Below are positions 52,192 through 55,413 of a DNA stretch of 55,413 bases, one piece after another. The DNA comes from CAZCFB01 sp964511535 (lineage in GTDB: Bacteria > Myxococcota_A > Polyangia > GCA-2747355 > CAZCFB01). A model generated the notes under the pieces. It was not told the DNA's origin, did no database searches, and worked only from the letters and a program-made list of their open reading frames with translations. Position 1 is the stretch's first letter. Each line of letters begins with the position of its first letter. The stretch is from the NCBI GenBank assembly GCA_964511535.1, contig CAZEFW010000044.1:1-55413 (forward strand). Reading direction: 5' to 3'. A program made the translations under genes and the position numbers.

Positions 52192-53634
52192 ATGGCGCTA
52201 CTGATCAGGGGCGGCACCGTTGTCAACGCCCACGGTGAGCAGCGGGCTGACGTGCTCATCGACGGGGAGCAGATCGCGGCCGTCGGGCCCGACCTCGAGC
52301 CGGAGGCCGGCGCCGAGGTCATCGACGCGGGCGGCGCGTACGTGATGCCCGGGGGCATCGATCCCCACACCCACATGGAGCTGCCCTTCATGGGCACCGT
52401 GGCCTCTGAAGACTTCTTCAGCGGCACGTCCGCCGCCGCGGCGGGTGGCACCACCATGATCATCGACTTCGTCATCCCCTCGCCGGGTCAGCCGCTGCTG
52501 GACGCCTTCGCCACCTGGCGCGGCTGGGCCGAGAAGGCTGCCTGCGACTACTCGTTCCACGTCGCCATCACCTGGTGGAGCGATGCGGTGAGCGAGGAGA
52601 TGGGGGTGCTCTGCCGGGACCACGGCGTCAACAGCTTCAAGCACTTCATGGCCTACAAGGACGTCATGATGTGCGACGACGAGGTGCTCGTCAGCAGCTT
52701 CAGCCGCGCGCGGGAGCTGGGCGCCCTGTGCACCGTGCATGCGGAGAACGGTGAGCTGGTGGCCCGGCTGCAGCAGGAGATGGCCGACCGCGGCATCACC
52801 GGGCCGGAGGGGCACCCGCTGTCGCGCCCGCCGGCCTGCGAGGGGGAAGCGGCCAACCGCGCCATCCGCATCGCCGAGGTGCTCGGCATGCCCCTGTACG
52901 TGGTGCACACCTCATGCATCGACTCGCTGGAGGCGGTGACCCGGGCGCGCCTGGCGGGCCAGCGGGTCTTCGCCGAGGTGCTGGCCCAGCACCTGCTCAT
53001 CGACGACAGCGTGTACCGCGACCCCGACTGGCGGCGCGCGGCGCACCATGTCATGAGCCCGCCCTTCCGCGCCCAACACCACCAGGAGGCCCTCTGGCGC
53101 GGCCTGCAGGCGGGCAACCTGCATACAACCGCCACGGATCACTGCTGCTTCTGCACCGAGCAGAAAGAGATGGGCAAGGACGACTTCCGCAAGATCCCCA
53201 ACGGCACCAGCGGCGTGGAAGACCGCATGGGCGTGCTCTGGCAGCACGGCGTCAATACCGGCCGGCTGACCCCGTCGGAGTTCGTGGCCGTCACCTCCGC
53301 CAACACTGCCCGAATCTTCAACATCCACCCGCGCAAGGGGATCATCGCGCCCGGCGCCGACGCCGACGTCGTGGTGTGGGATCCGGACAAGACCCGCATC
53401 ATCTCGGCCGAGACCCACCACCAGCAGATCGACTACAACGTGTTCGAGGGGATGGAGCTTCGGGGCAGCCCGGCCGTCACCCTCTCCCGGGGCGCGGTGG
53501 TGTGGCAGGACGACGAGCTGCGCACCGAACGCGGCGCCGGCCGCTACGTCGACCGCCCCTGCGGCGCGCCTTTCTGGCTGGCCCAGGAGCGGCGCAACCA
53601 GCAGGCCGGGCCAGAAAGCGTGACCCGTGACTGA
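52192..53634 (+). CDS. hydA: Dihydropyrimidinase (hydantoinase)
   Basis: 480 residues from ATG at 52192 with AGGAGAGG upstream; a start at 52162 is an artefact. Metal ligands of the amidohydrolase fold: H59 and H61 in DPHTHMELPF, carboxylated lysine K150 in NSFKHFMAYK (the position used by hydantoinases), H183-like in CTVHAENGELV, H240-like in VVHTSCIDS and D-315-like in TATDHCCF. It opens dihydrouracil/dihydrothymine rings to N-carbamoyl amino acids. Followed by preT and preA, which perform the preceding reduction, so the three act in reductive pyrimidine degradation in the cytoplasm. Confidence 0.95.
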   Translation: MALLIRGGTVVNAHGEQRADVLIDGEQIAAVGPDLEPEAGAEVIDAGGAYVMPGGIDPHTHMELPFMGTVASEDFFSGTSAAAAGGTTMIIDFVIPSPGQPLLDAFATWRGWAEKAACDYSFHVAITWWSDAVSEEMGVLCRDHGVNSFKHFMAYKDVMMCDDEVLVSSFSRARELGALCTVHAENGELVARLQQEMADRGITGPEGHPLSRPPACEGEAANRAIRIAEVLGMPLYVVHTSCIDSLEAVTRARLAGQRVFAEVLAQHLLIDDSVYRDPDWRRAAHHVMSPPFRAQHHQEALWRGLQAGNLHTTATDHCCFCTEQKEMGKDDFRKIPNGTSGVEDRMGVLWQHGVNTGRLTPSEFVAVTSANTARIFNIHPRKGIIAPGADADVVVWDPDKTRIISAETHHQQIDYNVFEGMELRGSPAVTLSRGAVVWQDDELRTERGAGRYVDRPCGAPFWLAQERRNQQAGPESVTRD

Positions 53635-53663
53635 TCAAAGCCTCCAGCGGGAGGCTTCATACA

Positions 53664-55007
53664 ATGGAGGGAGCCGTGCCAGGTAGCGGCCAGAAGAAGA
53701 TCCCCTCGGATCGCACCGAGGCCAAGTTCACCGATTACAAACCTGCCCTGGGACCGGGAAGCGCGGCGGCGGAGGCGAACAGGTGCCTCTACTGCCACGA
53801 CGCCCCCTGCGTCGAGGCCTGCCCCACCCGCATCGACATCCCGGAGTTCATCCGCAAGATCGCCACGGGCAACCTGCGGGGATCGGCGCGGACCATCTTC
53901 CGCGCCAACATCCTCGGCATGAGCTGCGCCCGGGTGTGCCCGGTGGAGGTGCTGTGCGAGGGGGACTGCGTGTTCCACGAGATGGACGCGCCGCCGATCC
54001 CCATCGGGCGCCTCCAGCGCCACGCCACCGACGAGGCGTACGAGCGCGGCTGGCGGTTCTTCGAGGCGCAGCCCGACACGGGCCGCAGCGTCGGGCTGGT
54101 GGGGGGCGGGCCGGCCTCCCTGGCGGCCGCCCACGCCCTGCGGCGCATGGGCCACGCGTGCACCATCTACGAGCAGCGCCAGGTGCTGGGCGGGCTCAAC
54201 ACCTGGGGGGTCGCGCCCTACAAGCTGCGCGCTGACCGGGCCGCGGAGGAGACCGAGTGGATCCTGGCCATCGGCGGCGTAAAGGTGGAGCTGGGCGTGA
54301 CGGTGGGGGGCGATGAGCTGCCGTGGCAGGAGCTGGTGGCGCGGCACGACGCGCTGCTGCTCGGGTTCGGCCTGGGCGACGACCGCTGGATCGAGCTGCC
54401 CGGCGCCGACCTGCCCGGCGTGGAGGGCGCGGTGGACACTATCGAGCAGCTCAAGCTGAGCAAGATCCACCTCGACGAGGTGCGGCGCGTGGTGGTGGTG
54501 GGCGGCGGCAACACCGCGGTGGACGTGGTGCGCCAGGCGCTGGGCCTGGGCATCGAGCAGGTGACCATGCTCTACCGCGGCCCGGAGGAGCGCATGAGCG
54601 GCTACCGGCACGAGTGGGACGCGGCCCGGGTGGCCGGCGCCAGGGCCATGTGGCAGACCCTGCCCGAGGCGTTCGAGGGCGACGGGCAGCTGGAGCGGGT
54701 GCGCTGCGTGAAGCTGGACGAGCGGAGCTTGCCCGTGCCCGGCAGCGAGTTCGAGCTGCAGGCCGACATGGCGCTGATGGCCATCGGCCAGTCCCCCATG
54801 GAGGAGCTGGCCCGCGGGCTGCCCGGCATCCAGGTGGACAGCGGGCGCGTGGTGGTGGATGACGACTGCGCCACCGGCCGCCCCGGGGTGTTCGCCGCCG
54901 GGGACTGCGCCAACGGCGGCAAGGAGGTGGTCAACGCCGTGGCCGAGGCGGACGTCGCGGCCCGGGCCATCCACGCCTACCTGACCCGAGGAGGAGACGA
55001 TGCCTGA
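53664..55007 (+). CDS. preT: Dihydropyrimidine dehydrogenase, NAD-binding FeS subunit (PreT)
   Basis: 447 residues, with GGGAGG ten bases before the ATG (GTG at 53676 is an alternative). N-terminal cysteines for 4Fe-4S clusters: CLYCHDAPCVEACP and CARVCPVEVLCEGDC. Two nucleotide-binding folds: VGLVGGGPASLAAA near residue 145 for FAD and VVVVGGGNTAVDVV near residue 275 for NAD(P). The end, GVFAAGDCANGG, is also FAD related. It passes electrons from NAD(P)H to PreA, which reduces uracil or thymine. It lies 29 bp after the dihydropyrimidinase and overlaps preA by eight bases. Confidence 0.95.
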   Translation: MEGAVPGSGQKKIPSDRTEAKFTDYKPALGPGSAAAEANRCLYCHDAPCVEACPTRIDIPEFIRKIATGNLRGSARTIFRANILGMSCARVCPVEVLCEGDCVFHEMDAPPIPIGRLQRHATDEAYERGWRFFEAQPDTGRSVGLVGGGPASLAAAHALRRMGHACTIYEQRQVLGGLNTWGVAPYKLRADRAAEETEWILAIGGVKVELGVTVGGDELPWQELVARHDALLLGFGLGDDRWIELPGADLPGVEGAVDTIEQLKLSKIHLDEVRRVVVVGGGNTAVDVVRQALGLGIEQVTMLYRGPEERMSGYRHEWDAARVAGARAMWQTLPEAFEGDGQLERVRCVKLDERSLPVPGSEFELQADMALMAIGQSPMEELARGLPGIQVDSGRVVVDDDCATGRPGVFAAGDCANGGKEVVNAVAEADVAARAIHAYLTRGGDDA

Positions 55008-55413
55008 CCTTTCCACCGACTGCGCAGGGATCCGCGCCATCAACCCGTTCTGGCTCGCCTCGGCCCCGCCGGCCAACTCCGGCGACCAGGTGCGCCGCGC
55101 CTTCGACATGGGCTGGGGCGGCGTGGTGTGGAAGACCCTCGGCACGCCGATCCAGAACACCTCCAGCCGCTTCGGCTCCATCGACCACCGCAACTCCCGC
55201 GCGGTGGGGTTCAACAACATCGAGCTGATCACCGATCGGCCGCTGGAGACCAACTTCCGCGAGATCTACGCGCTGAAGAAGGCGTACCCCGACCACGCCA
55301 TGGTGGTCTCGCTCATGGTGGAGACCCGCGAGGAGTGGCAGGAGATGGTCAAGCGCTCCATCGACGCCGGGGCCGACGGCCTGGAGCTGAACTTCGGCTG
55401 CCCCCACGGCATG
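55000..55413 (+). CDS. preA: Dihydropyrimidine dehydrogenase, FMN/FeS catalytic subunit (PreA), partial
   Basis: The first 138 residues are present; the gene runs off the window end. ATG at 55000 follows GAGGAGGAG, and overlaps preT by eight bases. INPFWLASAPPANSGDQV, WGGVVWKTLG, NNIELITDRPLETN and ELNFGCPHGM are typical of the dihydroorotate dehydrogenase-like FMN barrel of this enzyme; the FMN-binding NFGCPHG motif is complete. The C-terminal ferredoxin-like clusters are outside. Partner of PreT. Confidence 0.95.
   Translation, partial: MPDLSTDCAGIRAINPFWLASAPPANSGDQVRRAFDMGWGGVVWKTLGTPIQNTSSRFGSIDHRNSRAVGFNNIELITDRPLETNFREIYALKKAYPDHAMVVSLMVETREEWQEMVKRSIDAGADGLELNFGCPHGM

Overview
This is a GC-rich, gene-dense chromosomal window with about 35 protein genes. 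I see no rRNA, tRNA, insertion sequence or CRISPR array. The gene content points to a Myxococcota-like (former Deltaproteobacteria) bacterium. Evidence for this includes eukaryote-like Ser/Thr kinases (one with the HRDVSPPN catalytic loop and a PEGA tail), an AgmX/PglI-type C-terminal domain, a MYXO-CTERM-like tail, Stig1-like Cys modules, fibrinogen-like domains, and about a dozen predicted lipoproteins with Pro/Asp-rich linkers. No marker gene fixes the genus.

Layout. 1-3248 (minus): Ser/Thr kinase followed by a lipoprotein M3 peptidase cut by the window edge. 3420-6170 (plus): B12-type radical SAM protein fused to HEAT repeats, then a small lipoprotein. 6269-14182 (minus): MBL-fold hydrolase, DUF5648-like secreted protein, then a tightly packed set of ceramidase-like lipoprotein, SDR, small lipoprotein and a large propeller/Cys-repeat/fibrinogen-like lipoprotein. 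The last three are joined by 4-nt start/stop overlaps. 14286-21548 (plus): HEAT-AgmX protein, HAMP membrane protein, large kinase-ATPase-TPR regulator, L,D-transpeptidase and a Cys-solenoid lipoprotein. 21561-30145 (minus): orphan alpha-2-macroglobulin (A2M), DHRS12-like SDR and an outer-membrane-barrel-like protein. 30227-35237 (plus): ECF sigma-like factor with a zinc-finger anti-sigma/propeller protein, lamin-tail lipoprotein, MtnA-like isomerase and a methyltransferase. 35244-46107 (minus): A2M lipoprotein overlapping PBP1C, hybrid histidine kinase, amidotransferase-like protein with a sorting tail, and a GFA-like protein. 46422-52125 (plus): lipoprotein, then a coupled set of Stig1/fibrinogen-like lipoprotein, GT-C-like membrane protein and a 64-residue membrane peptide. 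52192-55413 (plus): dihydropyrimidinase, PreT and partial PreA, forming a reductive pyrimidine degradation cluster.

Most of the window encodes envelope and surface functions: modular surface lipoproteins, peptidoglycan enzymes, A2M protease traps and signalling proteins. The most distinctive parts are two gene sets that couple a modular fibrinogen-like surface lipoprotein to other genes by overlapping start/stop codons (10616-12130 with 6269-10583; 47010-52125). Also distinctive is a family of degenerate octamer arrays (consensus YYGKCRTT) found at three gene borders. Several starts (16104, 34224, 46422, 20730, 37065) lack a Shine-Dalgarno sequence but have a TA-N3-T-like box just upstream, which suggests leaderless transcripts.
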